64,000 bases of DNA from Natronobeatus ordinarius (lineage in GTDB: Archaea > Halobacteriota > Halobacteria > Halobacteriales > Natrialbaceae). The stretch is from assembly GCF_024362485.1 (NCBI RefSeq), contig NZ_CP101456.1:806001-870000 (forward strand), read 5' to 3'. A program made the position numbers and the translations under genes. Below the pieces are notes generated by a model, which was given only the letters and a program-made list of their open reading frames with translations, did not search any database and was not told the DNA's origin. How positions within the stretch are numbered: the first letter of the stretch is position 1; each line of letters begins with the position of its first letter. This document shows positions 35,187-43,041 of this stretch, one piece after another.

Positions 35187-35194
35187 TATATAAA
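35187..35194 (-). promoter_or_regulatory. Strong TATA box of the Hsp20-like/cdc48 operon
   Basis: TTTATATA on the minus strand, centred about 29 nt before the start codon at 35161, within an AT-rich block. It indicates a leaderless, probably well-expressed transcript. Confidence 0.7.
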
Positions 35195-35317
35195 TTTTCC
35201 TCTGGTGAACTGGCCGAGGACGGTCCGATGGGAGAATTCAGACTGTTCGTGGTTCACAGTAGCTACTCGTCGGCTGAGCAATACCATTTCGTCGATTCGA
35301 CTCGAAACGAGGGTCGG

Positions 35318-37198
35318 CTACCGGACCCACTCCGGCGCTCGCTTCTCGAGGAACGCCCCCATGCCTTCTTGCCCGTCGGCCGACTGCACGCGTTCGGCGA
35401 CGGACTCCAGATATGCCTCGAAGAACGGTTCGTGGAACTCGGTCTCCATCCGGTTCCAGCCCCGTTTGATCGCGGCGGTCGACGCGGGTGAGGCCGCAGT
35501 GGTCGCTCGAGCGAGTTCGCGCGCGACGTCCTCGACCTGATCGGCGTCGACGGCGTAGTTGACGAGGCCGCGCTCTGTCGCCTCGAGCCCGGAGAGGCGG
35601 TCGCCGGTGTACGCGAGTTCGAAGAAGTCCTTCTTCCGGAGGCTGGTCAGGCCGTAGGCCGGCGCGATCGGCGGAATCGCGCCGATGAGCGCCTCGGGGA
35701 GCCCGAGCTCGCTCTTGTGGCTCGCCACTGCGAGGTCACAGACGAGGACCAGCTCACAGCCGCCGCCGGTCGCGATGCCGTCGATCACGGCGATGGTCGG
35801 TTTCGAGTGCTGGCGGAGCGTTTCGACCGTCGGGCCGAGCACCTCCTGGAAGAACGTCGTCGCCTCCTCGTCGGCTTCCCAGCCGTACATCTCGGCGATG
35901 TCGTCGCCGGCCGAGAACGCCCGGCCCGCCCCACGGAGGATCGTCGCCCGGACGCCGTCGTCGGCGTCGGCGTGCTCGAGCGCCCGCCTGAGCCCCAGCC
36001 AGCTCGCCTCATCGAGGGCGTTGAGCACGTGCGGTCGGTCGAGCGTGATGACGGCCAAACAGTCACGACGCTCGTACCGGACGGTCTCGAACGTCCGCGA
36101 CTCGTACTCGTAGCCGTAGAACCCCTCCCCGGAGGCGAGGCCGACCGTCCCCGACGCGACCAGCTCGCGAAGCGTCGGTCGGGGGTCGTACGTCGCCCGG
36201 CCCGTCGCCTCGTGGGCCGCCTGGAGGCGCTCGACGACGCGGTCGATCCCGTACTCGTCGGCGAGGCGCAGGGGGCCACGTGGCCAGTTCGCCCCCTGCT
36301 CGAGCAGGGCGTCGATCGCCGCTCGAGTCGTGGCGTCGACTTCGAGCAGCCGCGCCGCCTCGTTGACGACGGGGGCGAACAGGGGCCACGGATCGACCTC
36401 GTATCGCCGCTCGCGGGGGGCCTGGGGCTCGTCTGACCCGTAGACCCCCGCTCCCGCTTCGGTTCCGAGCGCACCGTCCTCGACGAGCGCGGAGAGCCGG
36501 TCCGGCACGTGGACCGCCACGCCGTACTCGACGAGCGTTTTCGCGGAGCGCTCGAGGTCGTCCAGGCCGTCACGGTCGGCCGCCTCGAGCGGCCCGCGGG
36601 GGAAGCCGAGCCGTTTCACCGCCGCGTCGATCGCCGCCGGATCGGTCCCGCCCTCGAGGCGGCGAATCGCCTCGAGTCGAAAGCGCAGCGTCAGTCGCTC
36701 GCTGATCGAACCGGGAACCTCCCCGTCGACCTCGTACGCCGGCGTTTCGCTGGCTTCGAACAGCTCCCGGACGCGGGAGACGACGTCGCCGTCGGTTCGC
36801 TCGCCGTGACCGAGTTCGACGGCCGACAGCGACGGACCTGCGGGATAGACGCCGACGACGCGCTCGGGCCGCCCCGTAACCGCGGCGAGCTCGGCGAGCG
36901 GCGACGTGTTCGTCGTCGCCAGAATTGCGTCCGCGGGTGTGAGCGCAGCGACGCGCTCGAGGGCGGTCGACTCTGCCGTCGCCTCGAAGACGAGCCCGGC
37001 CCCGTCCAGGGCCGTCTCGAGGGGGAGCGCCTCGCGGTCGTCGAAGTCTGCCGGCGCGTCGCTCGCGGGGTCGTCTCCCGGAGCGGTGGCGAGTCGAACG
37101 TCGTATCCGGCCGCGTCGGCGGCCGCGGCGATGGTTCGTCCCGTCGCGTCGGTTCCGACGACCGCGACCCAGCCGTCAGACCCGTCAGTTTCGTGCAT
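35318..37198 (-). CDS. 3-hydroxyacyl-CoA dehydrogenase / enoyl-CoA hydratase fusion with a degenerate dehydrogenase half
   Basis: 626 residues. Residues ~10-180 are a HAD Rossmann domain; ~175-270 and ~290-350 are two HAD C-terminal helical domains; ~380-626 is a crotonase. The crotonase half keeps both Glu motifs (GGGCELVLVCDLA; LGLPEALIGAIPP) and the AFSAGDD oxyanion loop. The dehydrogenase half reads GTDATG (residues 15-20) where GxGxxG is expected, and VVGVYPAGP where the catalytic HFFNP block normally sits, so the catalytic His is missing (Tyr118). The likely activity is enoyl-CoA hydration only. Start is the ATG at 37198; 37222 is an alternative. Confidence 0.88.
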   Translation of the reverse strand: MHETDGSDGWVAVVGTDATGRTIAAAADAAGYDVRLATAPGDDPASDAPADFDDREALPLETALDGAGLVFEATAESTALERVAALTPADAILATTNTSPLAELAAVTGRPERVVGVYPAGPSLSAVELGHGERTDGDVVSRVRELFEASETPAYEVDGEVPGSISERLTLRFRLEAIRRLEGGTDPAAIDAAVKRLGFPRGPLEAADRDGLDDLERSAKTLVEYGVAVHVPDRLSALVEDGALGTEAGAGVYGSDEPQAPRERRYEVDPWPLFAPVVNEAARLLEVDATTRAAIDALLEQGANWPRGPLRLADEYGIDRVVERLQAAHEATGRATYDPRPTLRELVASGTVGLASGEGFYGYEYESRTFETVRYERRDCLAVITLDRPHVLNALDEASWLGLRRALEHADADDGVRATILRGAGRAFSAGDDIAEMYGWEADEEATTFFQEVLGPTVETLRQHSKPTIAVIDGIATGGGCELVLVCDLAVASHKSELGLPEALIGAIPPIAPAYGLTSLRKKDFFELAYTGDRLSGLEATERGLVNYAVDADQVEDVARELARATTAASPASTAAIKRGWNRMETEFHEPFFEAYLESVAERVQSADGQEGMGAFLEKRAPEWVR

Positions 37199-37267
37199 AG
37201 CTCTACCCGAACCCCGGTCCATGGTAAACGTTTTGCGTGTCCCGAACGGTCTTCTGACTGACCGTCC

Positions 37268-38230
37268 ATGACCTTCGCCTCCACGTGGGGAAACCTGCTC
37301 GCCGAGGGCGACGCACTCGAGGACGACGCGACGCTGCTCACGCCGCTGTCCGAAAAGCGGTTTCGGATCACGGACGTCCAGGAGCACCGCTTTGTCGTCG
37401 AGTTCGTCGATTCCGGCGACGCCCGGCCGCTCCAGCGCGAGCAGTTCGAAACGCTCGTCGACCGGCTCGAGGACGGGCCAGACGGCTTCGAACTCGATCG
37501 GCTCCCTCCGGAAGCGGACCCGTATCCGGCGGTGTTGAGCCTGCACCCACGGTTCGAGATCGACGCGCAGGCCGGCATCCTCCGGGAGACCGACGAGCCG
37601 ACGCCGTCACAGCTGCTCGAGGGAGCGAGCGCCGGCGACGACGAGGACCGAACCGTTCCCGACCGCGCGATCTACGCGGACGCGCTCTTGCTGATCGACG
37701 CCCTCGAGCGCTCCGACGTCGCCGACCTCGAGGCGCTCGAGACGGCCGCGCTGGTGAACCTCTACACGCTCCTGTCTGACGTCCAGCGGCAGGCAGACGA
37801 GCTCCGCGGGGAGGTTTCGGCCACGCTCCTCGAGCGCATCCACCACGACCAGCCCGTCCACGGCCAGTTCGGCTCCGTCCAGCGGACCGGCCGCACCTAC
37901 CGGTCGCTCCGGGACGAAGCCGAGGTCCTCGACACGCTCGAGGACGCCGGCATCCCCCGGGAACGGGTCACCAGCGTCGACGCGTCGAAAGTCGACGAGG
38001 CCCTCGAGGTGACCGAGCTGGCACCCTCCGACGTCTACGAGATCGAAGAACGCGAGTACGTCCGCAAGGCCGAGGTCGACGAGGAAGAAAAGGAGAGCCG
38101 TCTCCAGGGGCTCAAAGACCGACTGGCCGCGACCGAGGGCGCCGAGGCCGAGACGCTCCAGGAGGAGATCGAAGCGCTCGAGGAACGGATCGACGACCTC
38201 ACGAGCTTCCGGTCCGGTGCAGAAGTGTAG
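37268..38230 (+). CDS. Haloarchaeal hypothetical protein with C-terminal coiled coil
   Basis: A 320-residue soluble acidic protein. The N-terminal ~90 residues are beta-rich (KRFRITDVQEHRFVVEFVDS). The middle is helical (DALLLIDALERSDVADLEAL). The C-terminal ~60 residues (KAEVDEEEKESRLQGLKDRL... LQEEIEALEERIDDL) form a clear coiled coil. I do not recognise a family. It is divergent from the HAD/crotonase fusion with only 69 bp between the starts, so the two promoters are close together. Confidence 0.8.
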   Translation: MTFASTWGNLLAEGDALEDDATLLTPLSEKRFRITDVQEHRFVVEFVDSGDARPLQREQFETLVDRLEDGPDGFELDRLPPEADPYPAVLSLHPRFEIDAQAGILRETDEPTPSQLLEGASAGDDEDRTVPDRAIYADALLLIDALERSDVADLEALETAALVNLYTLLSDVQRQADELRGEVSATLLERIHHDQPVHGQFGSVQRTGRTYRSLRDEAEVLDTLEDAGIPRERVTSVDASKVDEALEVTELAPSDVYEIEEREYVRKAEVDEEEKESRLQGLKDRLAATEGAEAETLQEEIEALEERIDDLTSFRSGAEV

Positions 38231-38373
38231 CCGTCGTGTGAAGGGGATGATACGGATCGTTGTACCGGTACCGACTCACGACAGACCGTACCCCACGACC
38301 GTCCGACGAATGGTCAATCCTGTGTTGGGGGTGTGTCGAGGGGGAGAGCAGTTCCTTAGTTGGGTTCAGGTGC

Positions 38374-38760
38374 TCAGCGGCGGTGATACAACAGCTCAGT
38401 GATAGGCATTGCCCAGATGAACGCGACCGTAAACTGGATCACTGCCCCGAGATGCTGGTGGGGCACAACTAGCCACACGACGATGGTTGCCACACCAATA
38501 CAACCGAGTGCCACGAGTGTTGCCATCACGCTGTTGACATCCTGAAGGGTACGATCGGCCACTCCAACGGCTGCCACGACCCCGAGGGACATCCCGAGTG
38601 CAATCGCCGCCAGCGTTGCCTCCAGCGAAACGATTCGACGGGCAGGCGCAATCAACAGCAGTACCGGGGTGAGAGCGAGCGAAAACAGAAACGACCGGCG
38701 AATCCGTTCCCGTTCGTCAGTGCCGAGGTGGGAGGAGGTACCGGAGGTGGTCGAACTCAT
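38374..38760 (-). CDS. Four-helix membrane protein of unknown function
   Basis: 128 residues with four hydrophobic helices: FLFSLALTPVLLLIAP, ATLAAIALGMSLGVVAAVGV, ATLVALGCIGVATIVVWLVV and IQFTVAFIWAMPITELLY. A short, Ser/Thr-rich N-terminus precedes a basic RERIRR. No functional motif is seen. The ATG at 38760 (MSSTTSGTSSH) is preferred; the in-frame region upstream has non-coding composition. Its neighbours do not suggest a role. Confidence 0.7.
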   Translation of the reverse strand: MSSTTSGTSSHLGTDERERIRRSFLFSLALTPVLLLIAPARRIVSLEATLAAIALGMSLGVVAAVGVADRTLQDVNSVMATLVALGCIGVATIVVWLVVPHQHLGAVIQFTVAFIWAMPITELLYHRR

Positions 38761-38957
38761 ACCAAAACTTGTAAACTGGGATGCGTATCTATTTCGGTTC
38801 CTCGCACTGGGTGCACCGTTCCAGACGCAAGGCCGTAGCCCACGGCACTCAGCGAAGACGTAACCGAGACCGATCCCTCGAGAGTCGTTCTCCGCCACGC
38901 CTGTCGCGCTCGAGCGAGCCACCGGTCGGTCACACCGCTGTCGTCGGTGTACTCGGG

Positions 38958-38965
38958 GCTTTATG
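38958..38965 (+). promoter_or_regulatory. TATA-like box of the alpha/beta hydrolase gene
   Basis: GCTTTATG centred about 28 nt upstream of the ATG at 38990, which argues for that start over 38963 (which overlaps the box). Confidence 0.45.
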
Positions 38966-38989
38966 GTCGCCACTACCGTCTACGGCGTC

Positions 38990-39766
38990 ATGCAGACCGC
39001 CGAGCACCTGGGGAGGGAGACGGCGTACAGTTACTCCGATCGCGACGGCGACGGGCCGCCGATCCTGTTCGTCCACGGCAGTGGGGGCTCACACGCCGTC
39101 TGGAAGTCCCAGCGGCGGCTGGCCGACCGGTGGCCCGTCGTCGTCCTCGACCTGAGCGGCCACGGCGCGTCCGCGGACGTCGACGCCAGCCCCGGGTTCA
39201 CGACGCTCGCCGCCTACGCCGACGACGTTGTCGCCGTCGCCGAGGCGACCGACGCCCGCGTCCTCGTTGGCAACTCCCTCGGCGGCGCCGTCGTCATGCA
39301 CGTCCTGCTCGAGCGCGAGTTCACCCCGGACGCAGCCGTCCTCGCGGGCACCGGCGCACGGCTGGGCGTCCTCGAGGACCTGCTCGAGTGGCTCGAGTCC
39401 GACTTCGAGCGGGTGATCGACTTCCTCCACGGCGAGGACCTGTTCTTTCACGACCCCGATCCGCGGCTGGTCGAGGCCTCGAGAAACGTGATGCGCGAAA
39501 CCGGCCGCACGGTCACCCGCCGGGACTTTCTCACCTGCCACCAGTTCGACGTCCGCGACCGACTCGGGGAGATCGACGTCCCCGTCCTCGCCGTGACGGG
39601 CGAGCACGATCGGCTGACGCCGCCGTGGTACCACGAGCACATCGCGGAGAACGTCGCCGATGGCCGGGTCGAGACGATCGACGACGCCGCCCACCTCGCC
39701 ATGCTCGAACGACCCGCGGCGTTCAACGAGGCGGTGGCGGCGTTCCTCGAGTCGCTCGACAGCTGA
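38990..39766 (+). CDS. Alpha/beta-fold hydrolase
   Basis: 258 residues. The fold motifs are all present: oxyanion segment LFVHGSGGSHAVW, nucleophile elbow GNSLGG, acid in TGEHDRLTPP, and the catalytic His in DDAAHLAMLERP near the C-terminus. A cap region (~residues 120-190) separates the core strands. It is soluble with no signal. Probable esterase or C-C/C-O hydrolase; substrate unknown. Start at 38990 (MQTAEHLG) is chosen because the TATA-like box sits 28 nt upstream; 38963 would add nine residues. Confidence 0.88.
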   Translation: MQTAEHLGRETAYSYSDRDGDGPPILFVHGSGGSHAVWKSQRRLADRWPVVVLDLSGHGASADVDASPGFTTLAAYADDVVAVAEATDARVLVGNSLGGAVVMHVLLEREFTPDAAVLAGTGARLGVLEDLLEWLESDFERVIDFLHGEDLFFHDPDPRLVEASRNVMRETGRTVTRRDFLTCHQFDVRDRLGEIDVPVLAVTGEHDRLTPPWYHEHIAENVADGRVETIDDAAHLAMLERPAAFNEAVAAFLESLDS

Positions 39767-39810
39767 CGGTGGGGACGGGAACCGAGACGCGACGGGGCAG
39801 CCGGATCGGA

Positions 39811-40170
39811 CTATGGCTCCTGGGGGTCTTCGTCCTGAACTTCGACGATCTCCGCCTGCTCGACGTATTCGACCCCACCATCCATGTGAAACTGGATCGT
39901 CTGCCCGGGGAGGTCGGGATCGTCTTCGTCGGTCGGCTGTTGTGGGACGGACACCGTGGTGACGCCCTCGATCGTGACGTCGCGACGCTGGATCGGGTCG
40001 CCGTCGTGTTCGACGGTCTCCCACGTAACGACGTCGAACCGATCGACGTTTTCGCCGAAGTACTCCTCGGAATCTTTGTCGACCGAATCCTCGGTTTGTG
40101 ACTCGCCAGTCGTCCGGTTGTCGTCGAACTGTACCTCTTCGTGTTTGTACTGCTGGAGGTGGACGAGCAT
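39811..40170 (-). CDS. Small acidic hypothetical protein
   Basis: 119 residues, highly acidic with a beta-rich pattern (RFDVVTWETVEHDGDPIQRR, VTIEGVTTVSVPQQ, QTIQFHMDGGVEYVEQAEIV). I do not recognise a family. The ATG at 40170 (MLVHLQQYKHEEVQF) is supported by a TATA-like CTTTAG on the minus strand (40194-40199) 26 nt upstream; an in-frame ATG at 40185 would lie between box and start. It converges on the alpha/beta hydrolase gene. Confidence 0.65.
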   Translation of the reverse strand: MLVHLQQYKHEEVQFDDNRTTGESQTEDSVDKDSEEYFGENVDRFDVVTWETVEHDGDPIQRRDVTIEGVTTVSVPQQPTDEDDPDLPGQTIQFHMDGGVEYVEQAEIVEVQDEDPQEP

Positions 40171-40193
40171 GGGTAGAAGAGACACGGCGTCCG

Positions 40194-40199
40194 ACTAAA
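40194..40199 (-). promoter_or_regulatory. TATA-like box of the 39811-40170 gene
   Basis: CTTTAG on the minus strand, 26 nt upstream of the ATG at 40170. Confidence 0.35.
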
Positions 40200-40300
40200 G
40201 CGTGTGTGAGGCGATTGCAAGCAGCCGTCGATACCGCATGGTCCGAGCGCTTCGCTATCCCAACGGAGTGCTCCAACTCGAGGCAACACCACAGACGGCG

Positions 40301-41113
40301 TTAGAGTTCGATCCGCTCGACCAGTTGCTCGCGGTCCTCGTTGATGTTGACCGCGACGATTCGGATCAGGTCCTCGAGTCCCGAGCCCTCGAGTTTGGCT
40401 TTCAGCAGGTTGTCGACCTGGTAGACGCCCGCGGCATTGGTCATCTCGATCTCGACCATCACGGGGCGGCTCTCGCCCTCGTGCAGGGAGACGCGGTTGA
40501 TCGCCTGACTCGAGAGGGTGTTGATGCCCCGCCCGCCCTGTTCGTAGGGGATGCGCGAGCGCCCGCGTTCCATGTCGAGGGCGTCGGCGACGCGGATGAC
40601 GCCGGCTTCGGTCGTTAACGGCGTCTCGGCGGTGTGATGACAGAGGATCGCGTGGAGCACCTCGCCTTTCACGCGGACGGCGTCGGCGACGCCGTAGAAC
40701 TCGGGCAGGATGCGATCGAGGACGTCCGAAGCGATCGGGATCGAGTAGTAGGCGTGGCTGTCGCGATGGACGAGGTGGCCGACGTCGTGTAAGATCGCCG
40801 CGAGCGCGATGATCACCGACTCGTCCTCCTCGGCCAGTCCCTGCTCGCGAGCGCCGTTGAAGTCGACGTCACCGGCTTTGAGCAGGTCGTACAGACAGAG
40901 CGCCCGGTTGCGGACGATCTCGATGTGTTTCGGCCCGTGATCGTTGTATCCCTTGCGGTCGACGGCGTTGACGTTCTGGGCCTCGAGCAGGGCTGTGATC
41001 TCCTCGTCGGCGTCGACGAACGCGAGGACCCGGTTCAGCTTCTCGTCCGGGAAGTGATGATCGTCCTCCGGGGAGTAGACGCGGGTAGAGTCAGGGGTCT
41101 CAGAATCGGCCAT
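40301..41113 (-). CDS. HD-domain metal-dependent phosphohydrolase
   Basis: 270 residues. HD-superfamily metal ligands are seen as GPKHIEIVRN, AAILHDVGHLVHRDSHAYY and ILCHHTAETPLTTEAG, followed by RVADALDMERGRSRIPYEQG, matching the YpgQ/YfbR-like HD fold. A C-terminal domain (~190-270) with alternating strands (RPVMVEIEMTNAAGVYQVDN) follows. It probably cleaves a nucleotide or cyclic phosphodiester; the substrate is unknown. Start is the ATG at 41113 (MADSETPD); 41137 would add eight basic residues. The Prx gene lies 54 bp upstream on the same strand. Confidence 0.87.
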   Translation of the reverse strand: MADSETPDSTRVYSPEDDHHFPDEKLNRVLAFVDADEEITALLEAQNVNAVDRKGYNDHGPKHIEIVRNRALCLYDLLKAGDVDFNGAREQGLAEEDESVIIALAAILHDVGHLVHRDSHAYYSIPIASDVLDRILPEFYGVADAVRVKGEVLHAILCHHTAETPLTTEAGVIRVADALDMERGRSRIPYEQGGRGINTLSSQAINRVSLHEGESRPVMVEIEMTNAAGVYQVDNLLKAKLEGSGLEDLIRIVAVNINEDREQLVERIEL

Positions 41114-41167
41114 ACGCGAACGTCGATTGCAGGGCAAAAAAACGCTCCGCTGGATTCGGGACGCCGA

Positions 41168-41644
41168 TCAGGCGGCGTCAGCGACCGCGTCCTCGACCTC
41201 GTCGTAGTCGGGTTCGACGCCAGGGTCGTCGCTTACCCACGCGTAGGTGATCTCGCCCTCGGCGTCGACGACGAACACCGAGCGCTTGGCGACGCCGTAG
41301 ACGCCCAGATCCTCGAAGTCCATCCGGACGTCGTACTCGTCGATGAGCTCCTTCTCGAAGTCGCTGACGAAGCTAAAGGAGAGGTCGTTCTGCGCGCGGA
41401 ACTCGTTGAGCGAGAACGGCGAGTCGACGCTGACGCCGTAGACGGTCGCGTCGAGGTCTTCGAACGCCGAGAGCCGATCCTGGAACGTACACATCTCGGT
41501 CGTGCAGACGCCCGTGAACGCCCCGGGGAAGAAAGCGAGGACGATCGGGGCCTCCTCGAGGCGCTCTGAGAGCGTGATCGACTCGAGGTCGCCGTTCGCG
41601 AGCGGTGCAGTGAAGTCGGGTGCGGAATCGCCGGTTGCTGGCAT
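41168..41644 (-). CDS. Peroxiredoxin (AhpC/TSA family)
   Basis: 158 residues. The active site is FFPGAFTGVCTTEMCTF with peroxidatic Cys47 and a second Cys five residues on (Cys52). VYGVSVDSPFSLNEF and VYGVAKRSVFVVDAEG are conserved peroxiredoxin strands. Its active-site context (GAFTGVCTTEMC) differs from the BCP-like paralogue at 31574, suggesting distinct substrates or reductants. The HD hydrolase gene follows on the same strand. The ATG at 41644 (MPATGDSAPDF) is the family-type start; 41665 is possible. Confidence 0.93.
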   Translation of the reverse strand: MPATGDSAPDFTAPLANGDLESITLSERLEEAPIVLAFFPGAFTGVCTTEMCTFQDRLSAFEDLDATVYGVSVDSPFSLNEFRAQNDLSFSFVSDFEKELIDEYDVRMDFEDLGVYGVAKRSVFVVDAEGEITYAWVSDDPGVEPDYDEVEDAVADAA

Positions 41645-41788
41645 CACCAGTCCTTGCCCGTTCACGAAAAAGACAATTTCGTTCTCGGAAGCCTCGGTTC
41701 TGCAACCCGGCAGTTCCGTTCACGGGACTGGCATCCCGCCACAGCCGACTCGCTCGAGGCCGAACGAACTGACGTCGCCGGGAAGCTT

Positions 41789-41989
41789 ATGCCCGTTCGC
41801 TCGATCCTCTCTCTCGTAGCTGGCACGCTACTGATCGCCGTGAAAGTACTCGAGAGATGTATACAGAAACTGCTCCGAAACGAATCCAGCCGGCCGGTCT
41901 TTCGGTGTCCGAACTGTGGCTGTACGTACGGTCCCCAGCGCACGACGTGTGAGGAGTGCTGGAACGATCGGCTCGTTCGAGTCCGGTAA
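41789..41989 (+). CDS. Small membrane-anchored zinc-ribbon protein
   Basis: 66 residues: an N-terminal hydrophobic helix (SILSLVAGTLLIAVKVL) then a four-cysteine zinc ribbon CPNCGCTYGPQRTTCEEC (CxxC...CxxC). The family is common but unnamed in haloarchaea. The ATG at 41789 is chosen because it places the membrane helix at the N-terminus; the longer in-frame ORF from 41654 is antisense to the peroxiredoxin promoter region. Function unknown; possibly a regulator or assembly factor at the membrane. Confidence 0.65.
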   Translation: MPVRSILSLVAGTLLIAVKVLERCIQKLLRNESSRPVFRCPNCGCTYGPQRTTCEECWNDRLVRVR

Positions 41990-42042
41990 CGACGCCGGCG
42001 GAACCCCGGTCACACACCGGCCGCCAGCGACGGGCGTGACGC

Positions 42043-42330
42043 GTGATCGGGCGGTACTGCTCGTTCGTCACTCCGACGGCGGCACTGATCGTCCGCCAGT
42101 TCAACCGTTTCTCGCCGGCCGAGAACTCGTGGTCGTTGAACCGATGGACACCTGCTCTCTGTGTGTCACTCGCTTCAGTCGGAACCACGTTGACCGATCT
42201 CGCCGGCCACCTCGGGATCGCCAAGTCGACCTGTAGCGAAACGCTCCACCGCGCTGAGGAGACGATCGTCACGCGGTTCGCCGAGTTTTTTCGGACCTCG
42301 ACGAGACCGACGCGCTCGAGGAAAATTCCC
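42043..42330 (+). pseudogene. Remnant of a HTH-10 (bacterio-opsin activator-like) regulator
   Basis: In the frame from 42043, residues 49-79 (42187-42279) read TLTDLAGHLGIAKSTCSETL then HRAEETIVTRF, which is the helix-turn-helix end of haloarchaeal HTH-10 regulators. Upstream of it the expected YxxGYFxVPR region is garbled, no GAF/PAS part is present, and downstream the frame drifts on for over 100 residues of non-haloarchaeal composition. I read this as a decayed or truncated gene. It follows the zinc-ribbon gene by 53 bp. Confidence 0.6.
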
Positions 42331-42430
42331 TCGAGCGCTGACACCCGTCCGGGGTGCGAGAACGAGCAGCGCGACGTCGCCAGTGAGTCCGTCGGATCTG
42401 ATCTCACGGTCGCCAGCGGGTCAGACGACG

Positions 42431-42886
42431 TTAGCCGTTCGCCGCCCGGACGCGTTCGGGTTCGAACTCGGCCTCGCTCGAGCGGAGCTCGAGATCGTCT
42501 CGCAGGGCGGCGATGGCCTCCTCGGGGTCGGTCTGGGAGTCGAAGACGCGGTCGAATCCCAGTGCCTCGAACGTCGTGCGGGTCTCGTCGAAGTCGTCCT
42601 GGCCGACCGCGAGGTTGCCGCCGATGTAGGTGACGACGTCGAGTCCGGCGGCCTCGACGCGCTCGTGAAAGCCCTGGCAGTCCTGCTCGGCGTGGCCGTA
42701 CAGCGAGGAGACGAGGATGGCGTCGGCGTCGTGTGCCGCCGTTGCGTCGACGAACGCTGCCTGGGAGGTCTGCACGCCGAGACTGACGACGTCGAAGCCG
42801 GCGGCCTCGAGCGCGTGCTCGAGGATCGTGATGCCGACGACGTGGGCGTCGGAGCCGATCACGCCGAGGGTGACGGTGGGTGCCAT
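42431..42886 (-). CDS. glmS: Glutamate (methylaspartate) mutase small, cobalamin-binding subunit
   Basis: 151 residues with the B12-binding Rossmann fold. GVIGSDAHVVGITILEHALE contains the DxHxxG cobalamin ligand motif, and LVSSLYGHAEQDCQGF plus TYIGGNLAVG match the S (sigma) subunit of methylaspartate mutase (also called MutS or MamA). With the large subunit it isomerises glutamate to 3-methylaspartate, the entry to the methylaspartate cycle of some haloarchaea. The large subunit gene and methylaspartate ammonia-lyase are not adjacent here. Start is the ATG at 42886, about 35 nt after a TATA-like element. Confidence 0.9.
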   Translation of the reverse strand: MAPTVTLGVIGSDAHVVGITILEHALEAAGFDVVSLGVQTSQAAFVDATAAHDADAILVSSLYGHAEQDCQGFHERVEAAGLDVVTYIGGNLAVGQDDFDETRTTFEALGFDRVFDSQTDPEEAIAALRDDLELRSSEAEFEPERVRAANG

Positions 42887-42916
42887 GTCGGTACGCCGAC
42901 GAACGGGGAGGATTGA

Positions 42917-42925
42917 CATAAACTT
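42917..42925 (-). promoter_or_regulatory. TATA-like box of the mutase small-subunit gene
   Basis: AAGTTTATG on the minus strand, centred 35 nt before the ATG at 42886, which predicts a leader of roughly 8 nt. Confidence 0.45.
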
Positions 42926-43041
42926 AATGGTTTATGATGAACAACTCGTCGTGGACTCATTCGTTCGGTGAGCGATCACCCCTCGTCGGGCAAGAGCGAA
43001 GCTGAGTGCGTTCGAGGAAAGTGCTGTCGCGCCGCCCGTCT

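Noticed and set aside
38220-38475. Short plus-strand ORFs after the coiled-coil protein gene
   Set aside because: They run antisense into the four-helix membrane protein and have many Cys/Pro/Thr residues atypical of haloarchaeal proteins.
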